Of a DNA stretch of 27,336 bases, positions 7,828-14,506 are shown one piece after another (the first letter of the stretch is position 1; each line of letters opens with the position of its first letter). The DNA lies in IMG/VR virus record IMGVR_UViG_3300042402_002170, positions 1 through 27,336 of that record. One strand, written 5' to 3'. The DNA is from a virus. The position numbers and the translations under genes are program-made. The notes beneath the pieces were generated by a model that saw nothing but the letters and a program-made list of their open reading frames with translations, was not told the origin of the DNA and searched no databases.

Positions 7828-8181
7828 ATGAAATGCATTAAAATTATATTATTGTTTTGTTTTGTTTTCATGTTATCATGTAGAAAAACAATACCTATTG
7901 TAACCGAACAACCGATAAATGTGGAATTTTTCTCTTTATCTGAAAATAAAGTAAAAAATGGCGATGTTATTAACATTAACATAAAAACGGGAGGAGTGTA
8001 CACTTTGACAATGATTGACACAGTACAAAATCAAATTATATCAAGAGAAAGATTTACCGGTAAAGTAGGTTTAAACTCTCTTAAAATATTTACTAATACC
8101 TTGCCGACAAAATACCTAAGTGTCGTATTAAAGGATCAAAACAATAACGAAATAGGTAAAACAAGAATAATTATAAATTAA
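7828..8181 (+). CDS. Lipoprotein with a beta-sandwich resembling a T9SS sorting domain
   Basis: 117 aa. A short signal peptide with lipobox LSC (Cys18) is followed by RK, so the mature protein should be lipid-anchored in the envelope. The rest is one small beta-rich domain: VYTLTMIDTVQNQIISRERF, then GLNSLKIFTNTLPTKYLSVVLKDQNN. The pattern (turn, G-x-N, strand, LP, strand) resembles the type A C-terminal sorting domain of Bacteroidota type IX secretion. The next gene has the same layout, so they are paralogues. It is co-transcribed with the barrel gene upstream. Confidence 0.65.
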   Translation: MKCIKIILLFCFVFMLSCRKTIPIVTEQPINVEFFSLSENKVKNGDVININIKTGGVYTLTMIDTVQNQIISRERFTGKVGLNSLKIFTNTLPTKYLSVVLKDQNNNEIGKTRIIIN

Positions 8182-8193
8182 AAAAGACAAAAC

Positions 8194-8562
8194 ATGAAAA
8201 AAGTATCTCTCGTACTCTTTGGTTTAATCTTGCTTGCTGGGTGTAGAAAAGTTGACGTTCCTTTTCAGCCGCAAGTGATTAGCGACAACCTTAAAATCTC
8301 AAGTTCAGTGGGATTGAAATTAGAAACAGCATTCGTTACAACCGAAGTTGCTATGAACATTAAAAGTGATGTTGCTCAGAAGGTAACTGTCAAAATATTT
8401 GACATATCTAACAGGGTAGTATCAAAATCCACAAATGATGTGAAAGTGGGTGATAACATATTAAGAGTATATACCTCAGCATTACCAAGTTCAGCATATA
8501 GGATTGCTCTTTATGATGCTGCAGATAATATGTTGGCGATCACTGATTTTAATAAAATTTAA
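8194..8562 (+). CDS. Lipoprotein with T9SS-type-A-like domain (paralogue of upstream gene)
   Basis: 122 aa. Signal peptide with lipobox LAGC (Cys17), again followed by RK. The domain VTVKIFDISNRVVSKST, then GDNILRVYTSALPSSAYRIALYD, is close to the type A sorting-domain pattern (iydi-GrvV, G-xN, LpsG-Y). Here it follows an N-terminal lipid anchor rather than a large cargo, which is unusual. A normal sorting domain is removed at the outer membrane, so this more likely reuses the fold as a stand-alone envelope protein, possibly competing for or binding secretion components. Spacing to the upstream gene is 12 bases. Confidence 0.68.
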   Translation: MKKVSLVLFGLILLAGCRKVDVPFQPQVISDNLKISSSVGLKLETAFVTTEVAMNIKSDVAQKVTVKIFDISNRVVSKSTNDVKVGDNILRVYTSALPSSAYRIALYDAADNMLAITDFNKI

Positions 8563-8591
8563 GATAATTATAGTATATAAAACACAAAATT

Positions 8592-8906
8592 ATGGCAGAA
8601 GAACAACAAGAACAATCAACTGGTGGTTCAATTAAGAACATCATTATCGGTTTAGTAAGCACTATCACATTAGGTGTGGGTGGTTGGTTTACAACAAAAT
8701 TAACAGGTGGTGACGAAAAGGAGGCTCCTGCGGCCGCGGCTCCTGTAATTAACATTACAAACTCTAATCAACAACAACAAGCTGCGGGTAAAACTGTAAT
8801 CATCAAACAAGGCGGCGGAGCGGCGCAACCAGCTGCACCAGCACCAAAACCAAAAGAAAAGAAAAAAGATGGTGATGAGTTTAAAGAAGAAGCACCAAAA
8901 TGGTAG
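8592..8906 (+). CDS. Small single-pass membrane protein with Ala/Pro/Lys-rich tail
   Basis: 104 aa. One hydrophobic segment at about 13-33 (SIKNIIIGLVSTITLGVGGW) without a cleavage site, then low-complexity sequence rich in Ala, Gln, Pro and Lys with a short hydrophobic stretch (VINITNSN), ending EAPKW. No family recognised. A single TM and charged, extended tail suit an inner-membrane protein with a periplasmic or cytosolic tether, such as a holin-like or spanin-like component. Its stop overlaps the next mini-gene (ATGGTAG), suggesting coupling. Confidence 0.6.
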   Translation: MAEEQQEQSTGGSIKNIIIGLVSTITLGVGGWFTTKLTGGDEKEAPAAAAPVINITNSNQQQQAAGKTVIIKQGGGAAQPAAPAPKPKEKKKDGDEFKEEAPKW

Positions 8907-9013
8907 TATCTGTAACAGGATACCAAATTGGGACACTAATCTTTACGATTATAATAATTGGGATGGCAATTAAAACATCTCTAGAATTGACAAAAAAAGA
9001 AAAAAATGGCTGA
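8900..9013 (+). CDS. 37-aa single-pass membrane peptide
   Basis: A short frame starts at ATG 8900, overlapping the previous stop, and ends at TGA 9011-9013, overlapping the next start (9006). The peptide begins MVVSVTGYQIGT, has a strongly hydrophobic core (LIFTIIIIGMAI) and a Lys-rich tail (LTKKEKNG). A single TM helix with a positive tail, overlaps on both sides, and a setting among membrane proteins support it as real; length argues for caution. Confidence 0.45.
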   Translation: MVVSVTGYQIGTLIFTIIIIGMAIKTSLELTKKEKNG

Positions 9014-9611
9014 TCAACAACCACCAAGTGGATTTAAAGAATTATTAAGTAGTATGATGAAACGTAGATGGTTCATCACTGCTATCGTATTAGGAGGATT
9101 TATGATAATCATAATGGGAATATTTGGAGCAATTCTAAATAAATCCGCAATTGAGGGTGAATGGAAAGAACTTTTACTTTTATTATTAGGAGCCTTTATT
9201 GGTAGTTATGGTAAAATCATTGATTATTGGTTTAGTGATACTGATAAGGATAAGATGTTAGTTCAAAAAATGGATGAAGAAGACGGTGTATCGTTGAGTA
9301 ATACTAATGATGGGCCAAATAATCCAATTGTACCAATGTCAATAGCACCATTAGTGTTATCTGAATCAACTGAACAAGTAACCGAACAAGTAGTTGAAAC
9401 ACCAAAAGCAAAAGTTGGCGTTGAAATTGATGAAGATGGTGATGGTGTAATGGATGGTTTGGATTTTGACGGTGACGGTAAAATTGACGAATATTTCACA
9501 CACAGACAATGTGAACACGTTTGGGGTGACTTAGACGGAGACGGAACTGAAGAATGTTTGAAGTGTGGTAAAGTTAAGGATGAATACGCAGAAATGCATA
9601 TGGAAGGATAA
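9006..9611 (+). CDS. Holin-like membrane protein with calcium loops inside a zinc-ribbon-like tail
   Basis: 201 aa. Two hydrophobic segments (about 23-45 and 55-68), then GSYGKIIDYWFSDTDKDKML, a signature resembling small phage membrane proteins of holin type. An acidic linker (90-140) leads to three D-x-D-G-D-G loops at 142-150, 153-161 and 175-183. Cys169, His171 and Cys184-x2-Cys187 look like a zinc ribbon, and the third calcium loop sits between its halves. The tail would sense or bind metal on one side of the inner membrane. A role in lysis timing is inferred from topology only; no endolysin gene is seen nearby. Confidence 0.62.
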   Translation: MADQQPPSGFKELLSSMMKRRWFITAIVLGGFMIIIMGIFGAILNKSAIEGEWKELLLLLLGAFIGSYGKIIDYWFSDTDKDKMLVQKMDEEDGVSLSNTNDGPNNPIVPMSIAPLVLSESTEQVTEQVVETPKAKVGVEIDEDGDGVMDGLDFDGDGKIDEYFTHRQCEHVWGDLDGDGTEECLKCGKVKDEYAEMHMEG

Positions 9612-9640
9612 TAATAAACAAAAGACAAAAAATAAAAACT

Positions 9641-9889
9641 ATGAATTTTAAACAATGGGTAATTGAACTCTTCAAAGATGAAAGAGGTTCAATATCGGTA
9701 AAACCGGTAATCGCAATGATAGGTGCGTTATTCCTATGCATAACAATGATATTAAATTCGTTCTCTCACGCGGATTTTGCACCATCTCCTGAACTAGTTA
9801 ACGCAGTAATGTTAATTACAGGTATTGGTATGGGTGCGGATACATTAGATAAGTTTTCACATAAAAAGAAAGACGAATCGGAAGGTTAA
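9641..9889 (+). CDS. Small two-TM phage membrane protein (holin-like)
   Basis: 82 aa. An amphipathic N-terminus (MNFKQWVIELFKDERGS) is followed by two hydrophobic segments (about 22-42 and 52-68) joined by a short polar loop (SHADFAPSPE) and a basic tail (FSHKKKDESEG). Two TMs in under 90 aa with a charged C-terminus is a typical class II holin topology, but that topology is not specific. It is the last gene of the first transcription unit: a strong terminator follows within 5 bases. Confidence 0.6.
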   Translation: MNFKQWVIELFKDERGSISVKPVIAMIGALFLCITMILNSFSHADFAPSPELVNAVMLITGIGMGADTLDKFSHKKKDESEG

Positions 9890-9892
9890 TAT

Positions 9893-9918
9893 AAAGGGAG
9901 TTAAACACTCCCTTTTTT
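9893..9918 (+). terminator. Rho-independent terminator
   Basis: Perfect 9-bp stem AAAGGGAGT (9893-9901) / ACTCCCTTT (9907-9915) with a 5-base loop, ending in six T. It closes the 1278-9889 unit. Confidence 0.9.
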
Positions 9919-9933
9919 GTTTAAAATAGTTTA

Positions 9934-9941
9934 TATTTATA
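9934..9941 (+). promoter_or_regulatory. TATTTATA element before the 9946 gene
   Basis: The word lies 16 bases after a terminator and 4 bases before the ATG at 9946. If it is a -10-like element, the transcript would be nearly leaderless. Confidence 0.4.
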
Positions 9942-9945
9942 TAAT

Positions 9946-10161
9946 ATGATACTATTATTTAAAATAAAAGAGAGCACATTTTACATGTTTTTACAATTAT
10001 GTCTTGTGTGGGTTACGTTTGCTATTTGTTTTCAAATTTTTATGATTACAACAGAATACATAAACCCAGCATTAACAAAAAAAATAGGAAATTACCTCAC
10101 ATGGAAACTCGATGGGGCGTTTAAAAATGACCCTGATAATATATGGTATGAAAAAAAATAA
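9946..10161 (+). CDS. 71-aa membrane peptide with KNDPxxIWY motif
   Basis: One TM segment (about 14-36), then a stretch ending WKLDGAFKNDPDNIWYEKK. It matches the N-terminal 75 residues of the 215-aa protein at 1278 (TM plus FDGRYKNDPASIWY). Alignment extends upstream of Met14, which supports the first ATG over an internal one. It is followed after 5 bases by the CsgG-like gene. Because the same two modules are fused at 1278, the peptide probably works with that protein at the membrane. No known family was recognised. Confidence 0.62.
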   Translation: MILLFKIKESTFYMFLQLCLVWVTFAICFQIFMITTEYINPALTKKIGNYLTWKLDGAFKNDPDNIWYEKK

Positions 10162-10166
10162 ATTAT

Positions 10167-10886
10167 ATGAAAAAATTATTAACATTATTAATCGTTTGTT
10201 TGGTAAGTCTTGTTGCAAATAGTCAAACAATTGGTAAAACTAAGACAGAGGACTTCAAGGCGGACTTTGAAAAGAAAAAAGATATAAGTGCTTACTTGGA
10301 CTACGATGGTCCTCAAATACCCGTTCAAATCCTTAAATGTGGTATTTCAGATGAAATATATGAAATGTACCCTGAATTAAAAGAAAAACGTGTTGGTTTA
10401 GGTGTTGCAAACATCTCAATGGAATACCTTGAAAACTTAAACAGGTTTAAATTTACCGAGGACAAAACGGAAATAAAGAATAGGATGGTTAAACAGTTTC
10501 AAGCGTCTGCGGCAGGTATTTCCGAAAATAAATTAGACGGTCGTGGTAAAATCAATTTAGCAAAGTATTTTGTGACAATTGAGTGTTATGATTATTCAAT
10601 ATCTGAAGATGAAACTATCAATTTAAAAGATGGAATTAAAGATAATATGGTAACGCGTATTGGTTTACAAGTAAGATTTACAGATGCAGAAACGGGTGTA
10701 ATATTTGGTGGATCTGGTTTAGGTGAAGCTAAAACAACAAGAGAACTTACTTTATTATCTGACGCAACCATAGATCCAATTAAATTCAATCAATCAACAA
10801 TCTCAATTGCAACTAAAAAAGCGTTAGATGTTGCAGTTGTTAACATTCTTGATAGAATGATTAAAAAAGGAATTTTCACAAAATAA
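10167..10886 (+). CDS. CsgG-like secreted/outer-membrane protein
   Basis: 239 aa with a signal peptide ending VANSQ (about 16-20). The mature part has the order of the curli-channel CsgG fold: LGVANISMEYLENLNRFKF (locating a target helix and strand), AKYFVTIECYDYSIS, then VTRIGLQVRFTDAETGVIFGG, and a final helix STISIATKKALDVAVVNILDRM. CsgG proteins form nonameric outer-membrane secretion pores for amyloid subunits. No lipobox was seen, unlike Escherichia coli CsgG, so membrane insertion is uncertain. Co-transcribed with the TM peptide upstream; its stop overlaps the FeoA-like start (TAATG). Match is by eye at family level. Confidence 0.6.
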   Translation: MKKLLTLLIVCLVSLVANSQTIGKTKTEDFKADFEKKKDISAYLDYDGPQIPVQILKCGISDEIYEMYPELKEKRVGLGVANISMEYLENLNRFKFTEDKTEIKNRMVKQFQASAAGISENKLDGRGKINLAKYFVTIECYDYSISEDETINLKDGIKDNMVTRIGLQVRFTDAETGVIFGGSGLGEAKTTRELTLLSDATIDPIKFNQSTISIATKKALDVAVVNILDRMIKKGIFTK

Positions 10887-11119
10887 TGAAATATGAAATT
10901 TTAGACGTACCTCAGCCTGAAAATTGTGAAAGGTGTGTCCCATGTCTTAGGATTAGATTAATGGAAATGGGATTAATTACAGGTGAAAAAGTTGAAATTG
11001 AGGACAAAAGATTAGGTCTTTGGATTGTCAATATTCTCTCAGATAATGAAGATACATCATCAAGAGTTGCCCTCAGGCAAGAAGAATTAGATAGAATATG
11101 TTTAAAAGGGGTTTTATAA
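10886..11119 (+). CDS. FeoA-like (SH3-fold) small protein with CxxCxxC motif
   Basis: 77 aa. The segment LRIRLMEMGLITGEKVEIE, followed by VALRQEELDRICL, fits the FeoA domain (RL-x-EMGL-x-x-G, then a final 'iALr-xx-A-x-x-I' strand). FeoA assists the ferrous-iron transporter FeoB in host cells, and the fold also occurs in DtxR-type regulators. Unusual here is Cys14-x2-Cys17-x2-Cys20 just before the domain, which could bind metal or a cluster. The gene overlaps the CsgG-like stop and its own stop lies inside the following terminator. No FeoB is present, so a role on the host Feo system is a guess. Confidence 0.72.
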   Translation: MKYEILDVPQPENCERCVPCLRIRLMEMGLITGEKVEIEDKRLGLWIVNILSDNEDTSSRVALRQEELDRICLKGVL

Positions 11120-11129
11120 CCCCTTTTTT
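11104..11129 (+). terminator. Rho-independent terminator
   Basis: Perfect 10-bp stem AAAAGGGGTT (11104-11113) / AACCCCTTTT (11118-11127) with a 4-base loop and a T run to 11129. It includes the stop codon of the FeoA-like gene and closes the second transcription unit. Confidence 0.9.
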
Positions 11130-11131
11130 AA

Positions 11132-11139
11132 TATTTATA
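11132..11139 (+). promoter_or_regulatory. TATTTATA element before the PspC-like gene
   Basis: Directly after the terminator and 4 bases before the ATG at 11144, the same order as at 9934 and 27165. Confidence 0.4.
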
Positions 11140-11143
11140 TTAT

Positions 11144-11323
11144 ATGAAAAAGTTTAAAAGAATCCACGACGATAAAGTTTTCTTTGGTGTGTGTGGTGGT
11201 TTAGGTCACCGCACAAATATAGATCCGTTAGTTTGGAGAATGTTATTTTTCTTTTTAATATTTTCACCAGTCCCAATAATAACCGGTTATTTATTAACCA
11301 CAATTTTAACTGAAACAACATGA
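11144..11323 (+). CDS. PspC-domain membrane protein (59 aa)
   Basis: MKKFKRIHDDKVFFGVCGGLGHRTNID... is a compact PspC domain: a basic start, the diagnostic GVCGGL (15-20), NIDPLVWRMLF (25-35), then a hydrophobic segment (33-55). PspC is an inner-membrane sensor of the phage-shock response that relays envelope stress in bacteria. Here only the core domain is present. It starts the third plus-strand unit after a terminator and TATTTATA element, and its stop overlaps the start of the next gene (ATGA). A phage copy might mimic or blunt host envelope-stress signalling caused by the exported proteins nearby; that link is inferred. Confidence 0.82.
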   Translation: MKKFKRIHDDKVFFGVCGGLGHRTNIDPLVWRMLFFFLIFSPVPIITGYLLTTILTETT

Positions 11324-12174
11324 AAAAAGTTTTATTAATTGTTGGATTAACATTAGTGTTAACCTTAATCTGTACCATTATGCTTTATTCCCAAGTTAGT
11401 AATTGGAGAAGCAACCCACCTACGCCTCAAAGGTCCACACCATCAACACAACCATCGGCTCCACAAAGAAACGATGTTAGTAATTGGAGAAGTCAACCGC
11501 CATCAAGAGGGTATGATAGACCCATAAGAACAAGACCTGGTTCAAACATAATCGTTAGAGACCCGTGGTTAATGAATAATTTTGGATGGGGATGGAATAG
11601 ATGGGATATGTGGGGAGCACCTGCATTTGGTTGGAACTTTTGGAATCCTGGCTTTTACTTAAACGATTGGGGTTATAGACAACCTGCGAGAGTTTATGTG
11701 TACGATAATGGTAAGAGAGATACTATCAAAGGTAAGAAACCTGTTATCAGTTTTGGTATTCAAAAAACAGGTGGTAATCAAATTGGCGGATTTGTTACTA
11801 TGGGAAACAAAGCATATTTTATAGCTGAATACAATTCAACATTTGAAAGAGACAATTCAACATTCTTTCCTTATGGTAATATAACACAAGTTGATTTTCC
11901 AATGGTAAATGATTTGATAGAGCAAAGAAGTTTCTATGTTGGTATTGGTAAGAGAATTAAAAGAACAGGTATCCACATGATGATTGGTAGTGTGACAGAA
12001 GATGTAAAGTGGAGAGGTAAGGATGATATTGGATATATTACTTTCCCAAAATATAAAGATAGATTCACAACTGTTAAAGTTGGAGCGTTACATGATTTCA
12101 AAAATCTAACAATAAAGTATGATTATGACCCGATAATCCGTAATAGCACTTTTGGTTTAGGTATTAATTTTTAA
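11320..12174 (+). CDS. Secreted Trp-rich protein with barrel-like C-terminus
   Basis: 284 aa. A long hydrophobic signal or anchor (about 3-24) is followed by two copies of VSNWRSxPP (about 26-34 and 53-61) in a Pro/Ser/Gln-rich linker. Next is an extraordinary Trp/Gly/Asn stretch (about 88-119) containing FGWGWNRWDMWGAP and FGWNFWNPGFY. The C-terminal half (about 145-284) is beta-rich and ends GLGINF, an outer-membrane-type final aromatic residue. No family was recognised. The WRS repeats may be a binding or anchoring motif. Its ATG overlaps the PspC-like stop, so the two may be translationally coupled. Confidence 0.68.
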   Translation: MKKVLLIVGLTLVLTLICTIMLYSQVSNWRSNPPTPQRSTPSTQPSAPQRNDVSNWRSQPPSRGYDRPIRTRPGSNIIVRDPWLMNNFGWGWNRWDMWGAPAFGWNFWNPGFYLNDWGYRQPARVYVYDNGKRDTIKGKKPVISFGIQKTGGNQIGGFVTMGNKAYFIAEYNSTFERDNSTFFPYGNITQVDFPMVNDLIEQRSFYVGIGKRIKRTGIHMMIGSVTEDVKWRGKDDIGYITFPKYKDRFTTVKVGALHDFKNLTIKYDYDPIIRNSTFGLGINF

Positions 12175-12178
12175 AATA

Positions 12179-12913
12179 ATGAATTTAAATTTCAAATATA
12201 AAATATGTGAATTAAAGGATTATTTATCCGAATATGAAATGAATTTATTATCGGATAAAATAAAAACTTTTGACGTTGATTTATCCGAAATAAAAAGTAA
12301 TTTGGGGTTTTTAAATTGGTCTAAAGACGTACAAGAAAAAATTAAATATCACGATAACATCAGGTATGAGAATATTGTGTTAAAACAATATATTACATAT
12401 GATGATTTTCAATTTTTAAGTCACATAAATGAACAATATAATTTTTCAACACATGACTATTTTAATTTCTTTTTAACATATAGTAGTGAGACATATAAAA
12501 AAAGAGGCATATATGAACATATTAAAAATGCATATTCTAACATATTAATAGAATTATTTGGTAAAAAAATTAAATTAGAATATGAATCTACCTTAGCTGG
12601 GAATATAAACATATATCCTAAAAATTCATTTATTAAAAAACATCAAGACAACGATCCTGACGGACAACGTTTATTTACGATCTTGTTTTTTTTAAATGAT
12701 GATAGAGTAGAGAGTCAGGGATCTTTATTGAAAATTTTTGATGGAGAAGAGGTGATAACGGTAGTTCCTAATTATAAACATTGTATTATTTTAGAACATC
12801 AAAATCATAATCTTATTCACGAAGTTACTTTAAACTTAGTCGATGATGTAAGATATTCAATTTATTCCCCATTTACAATAAAAGATTATTATCAAAAATT
12901 AGAAGATTTATAA
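12179..12913 (+). CDS. 2OG-Fe(II) oxygenase, prolyl-hydroxylase-like
   Basis: 244 aa. The C-terminal half has the full double-stranded beta-helix signature: H155-Q156-D157 (KKHQDND), LFFLND, a GSLLKIF strand, and the distal H214 with R225 (HEV ... VRYSIYSPF). These supply the iron triad and the 2-oxoglutarate contact. Unlike the PhyH protein at 309, this triad is intact. Such enzymes hydroxylate proline, lysine or asparagine in proteins, or glycans and nucleic acids. It lies between two exported proteins and lacks a signal peptide, so it probably acts in the cytosol, perhaps on a neighbour before export. No substrate evidence. Confidence 0.82.
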   Translation: MNLNFKYKICELKDYLSEYEMNLLSDKIKTFDVDLSEIKSNLGFLNWSKDVQEKIKYHDNIRYENIVLKQYITYDDFQFLSHINEQYNFSTHDYFNFFLTYSSETYKKRGIYEHIKNAYSNILIELFGKKIKLEYESTLAGNINIYPKNSFIKKHQDNDPDGQRLFTILFFLNDDRVESQGSLLKIFDGEEVITVVPNYKHCIILEHQNHNLIHEVTLNLVDDVRYSIYSPFTIKDYYQKLEDL

Positions 12914-12917
12914 ACTA

Positions 12918-14474
12918 ATGAAAAAAATAATAATCTCTCTTGCTATATTTTTAATTTTTAGTGTTAAATCTTTTTCTCAAAGCACTATAACACAAACTTA
13001 TGTTGATCCGTGTGACAATAAGGTTTATGTAGTTACAATTCCATTTGGTCAGGGTAGTACGGTTGCTGTTATTAGAGGTAAATCTAAAATTGTGACATTA
13101 TCCGAAATTAATAGCGGCGCATTTCAATTATGGGTCAATTCTATATTTTCTGAACCTTGTCCTCAAAATGAAACAATAAGATTAGCGCAAGAAGCTGCTG
13201 CAAGAGCCGCCGCCGAAGCCGCCGCAAAAGCTGCTGCTGATGCTGCTGCCGCCGCTGCCGCCAAAGCGGCTTCAGATGCTGCTGCTGCTAGTGCTTCAGC
13301 CGCTGCAAGTAGTAGTGCAAGTTCTGCTGCAAGTTCTGCCGCATCTTCCGCTGCAAGTTCGGCCGCAAGTAGTTCAGCATCTTCAGCTGCAAGTAGTAGT
13401 GCAAGTTCTGCCGCCGCCAGTTCCGCAGCTACCACACCTCCACCTGTAAGTTCTCCTCCACCTGCGAGTAGTTCATCTTCGCCACCACCGGCAAGTAGTT
13501 CATCATCTAGCGGTTCATCATCTAGTGGTTCGTCGTCAAGTGGTTCATCTTCATCAAGTAGTTCATCATCAGAAAGTAAAAGTAGCGGTTCTAGTGAAAC
13601 AAAATCTGAAACAAAATCTGAAACAAAATCTGAAACAAAATCTGAATCTAAAACAGAAGAGAAAAAGACAGAATCTAAAACGGAAGAAAAGAAAGAAGAA
13701 AGTAAAACTGAGGAAAAGAAAGAAGAGAGCAAATCAGAAGAAAAAAAATCTGATGAAAAGAAGGAGGAAAAAAAAGAGGAAAAGAAAAAAGAAGAAAAGA
13801 AAAAACAATTAGAAGTAACAAATCCATTACTATTATCTTCAGATTTAACAACTATGCAAACTATTGATAATAGATATTTAGTCTCAATATCTTTAGGTGT
13901 AAGTAAATCTTCAATGGCTGGCGATGAAAGTTATAGTGGTGGTTTAATGCTTAATAGTGATTTAAGTCAAATTGTTTTGACCGGCGGTTATACAAAAATG
14001 GAAATGACAAAAGACGGTCAGTTAAATGCTATACATTCTTATGGTACTGCATTTGCATATTTATCGGGGAATTATATGAATTTATTAGGTTATACTTGGA
14101 TTAAACCAACACCTAAAAAAGGAACATTTGGATATAATGTCGGTGTAATTAATTTATTTCTTAAAAATGAAAATGGAGGCTTTGATTATAATATGGCATC
14201 TTCAGCAATTGGATTTTGGACTAAACCATATGTATATTCAAAAAAACTTACAATATCACCCCAAGTATTTACAATGTTTGCTCCAATATCTTGGAACAGT
14301 GTAAATGGATCATCAACGGTTAATAGACATATGGGATTCTTATTGGGTTCTTCCTTTGATTATAAATTAAGTAAAAGATTTGGATTTAGTTTTAATTATA
14401 AATTGAGTGGTAATACAAAACCAGGTTCTCCATTCTTAAATAATTTCTTGATAGGTAGTAGAATGGTGTTATAA
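12918..14474 (+). CDS. Exported protein: Ala/Ser/Pro/Glu-Lys low-complexity region plus barrel-like domain
   Basis: 518 aa. Signal peptide (1-20, ending SFSQ), a short globular part with a Cys pair (about 21-85), then about 210 residues of low complexity. This runs Ala-rich (probably helical), Ser/Ala, Pro/Ser and Gly/Ser, then Ser-Glu-Lys-Thr and finally Lys/Glu-rich sequence. A beta-rich C-terminal domain (about 300-518) is a paralogue of the protein at 6931, sharing GTFGYNV, SPQVFTM and DYKLSKRF. The low-complexity part would be a long spacer between the surface and the barrel, or a cell-wall-spanning rod. It is last in the block; a minus-strand terminator and the second 24-bp repeat follow. 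Confidence 0.72.
   Translation: MKKIIISLAIFLIFSVKSFSQSTITQTYVDPCDNKVYVVTIPFGQGSTVAVIRGKSKIVTLSEINSGAFQLWVNSIFSEPCPQNETIRLAQEAAARAAAEAAAKAAADAAAAAAAKAASDAAAASASAAASSSASSAASSAASSAASSAASSSASSAASSSASSAAASSAATTPPPVSSPPPASSSSSPPPASSSSSSGSSSSGSSSSGSSSSSSSSSESKSSGSSETKSETKSETKSETKSESKTEEKKTESKTEEKKEESKTEEKKEESKSEEKKSDEKKEEKKEEKKKEEKKKQLEVTNPLLLSSDLTTMQTIDNRYLVSISLGVSKSSMAGDESYSGGLMLNSDLSQIVLTGGYTKMEMTKDGQLNAIHSYGTAFAYLSGNYMNLLGYTWIKPTPKKGTFGYNVGVINLFLKNENGGFDYNMASSAIGFWTKPYVYSKKLTISPQVFTMFAPISWNSVNGSSTVNRHMGFLLGSSFDYKLSKRFGFSFNYKLSGNTKPGSPFLNNFLIGSRMVL
13596..13643 (+). repeat. Four exact 12-bp tandem repeats inside the 12918 gene
   Basis: GAAACAAAATCT occurs four times without interruption, encoding (Glu-Thr-Lys-Ser)x4 at about residues 227-242. 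Exact nucleotide identity suggests recent slippage expansion in the low-complexity spacer. Confidence 0.9.
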
Positions 14475-14504
14475 AAAAGTCCCCAGAGTAGAAACCCTGA
14501 GGAC
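14473..14504 (-). terminator. Rho-independent terminator (minus strand)
   Basis: Bases 14479-14489 and 14494-14504 pair in minus-strand RNA with two G-U wobbles that are C/A mismatches on the plus strand, followed by six U (plus A run 14473-14478). It ends the minus-strand operon coming from 17997 and overlaps the stop codon of the plus-strand gene at 14474. Confidence 0.75.
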
Positions 14505-14506
14505 GT

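Noticed and set aside
8549-8936. Minus-strand frames opposite the small membrane protein genes
   Set aside because: Hydrophobic translations are mirror effects of the plus-strand codons, with no operon context.
13596-13643. Tandem repeats as a CRISPR array
   Set aside because: The units are 12 bp, contiguous without spacers and in frame within a gene.
13163-13732. Long minus-strand frame opposite the low-complexity part of the 12918 gene
   Set aside because: It is Leu/Ala/Glu/Asp low complexity produced by the Ser/Ala/Lys codons of the opposite strand; the plus frame has a signal peptide and a folded C-terminus.
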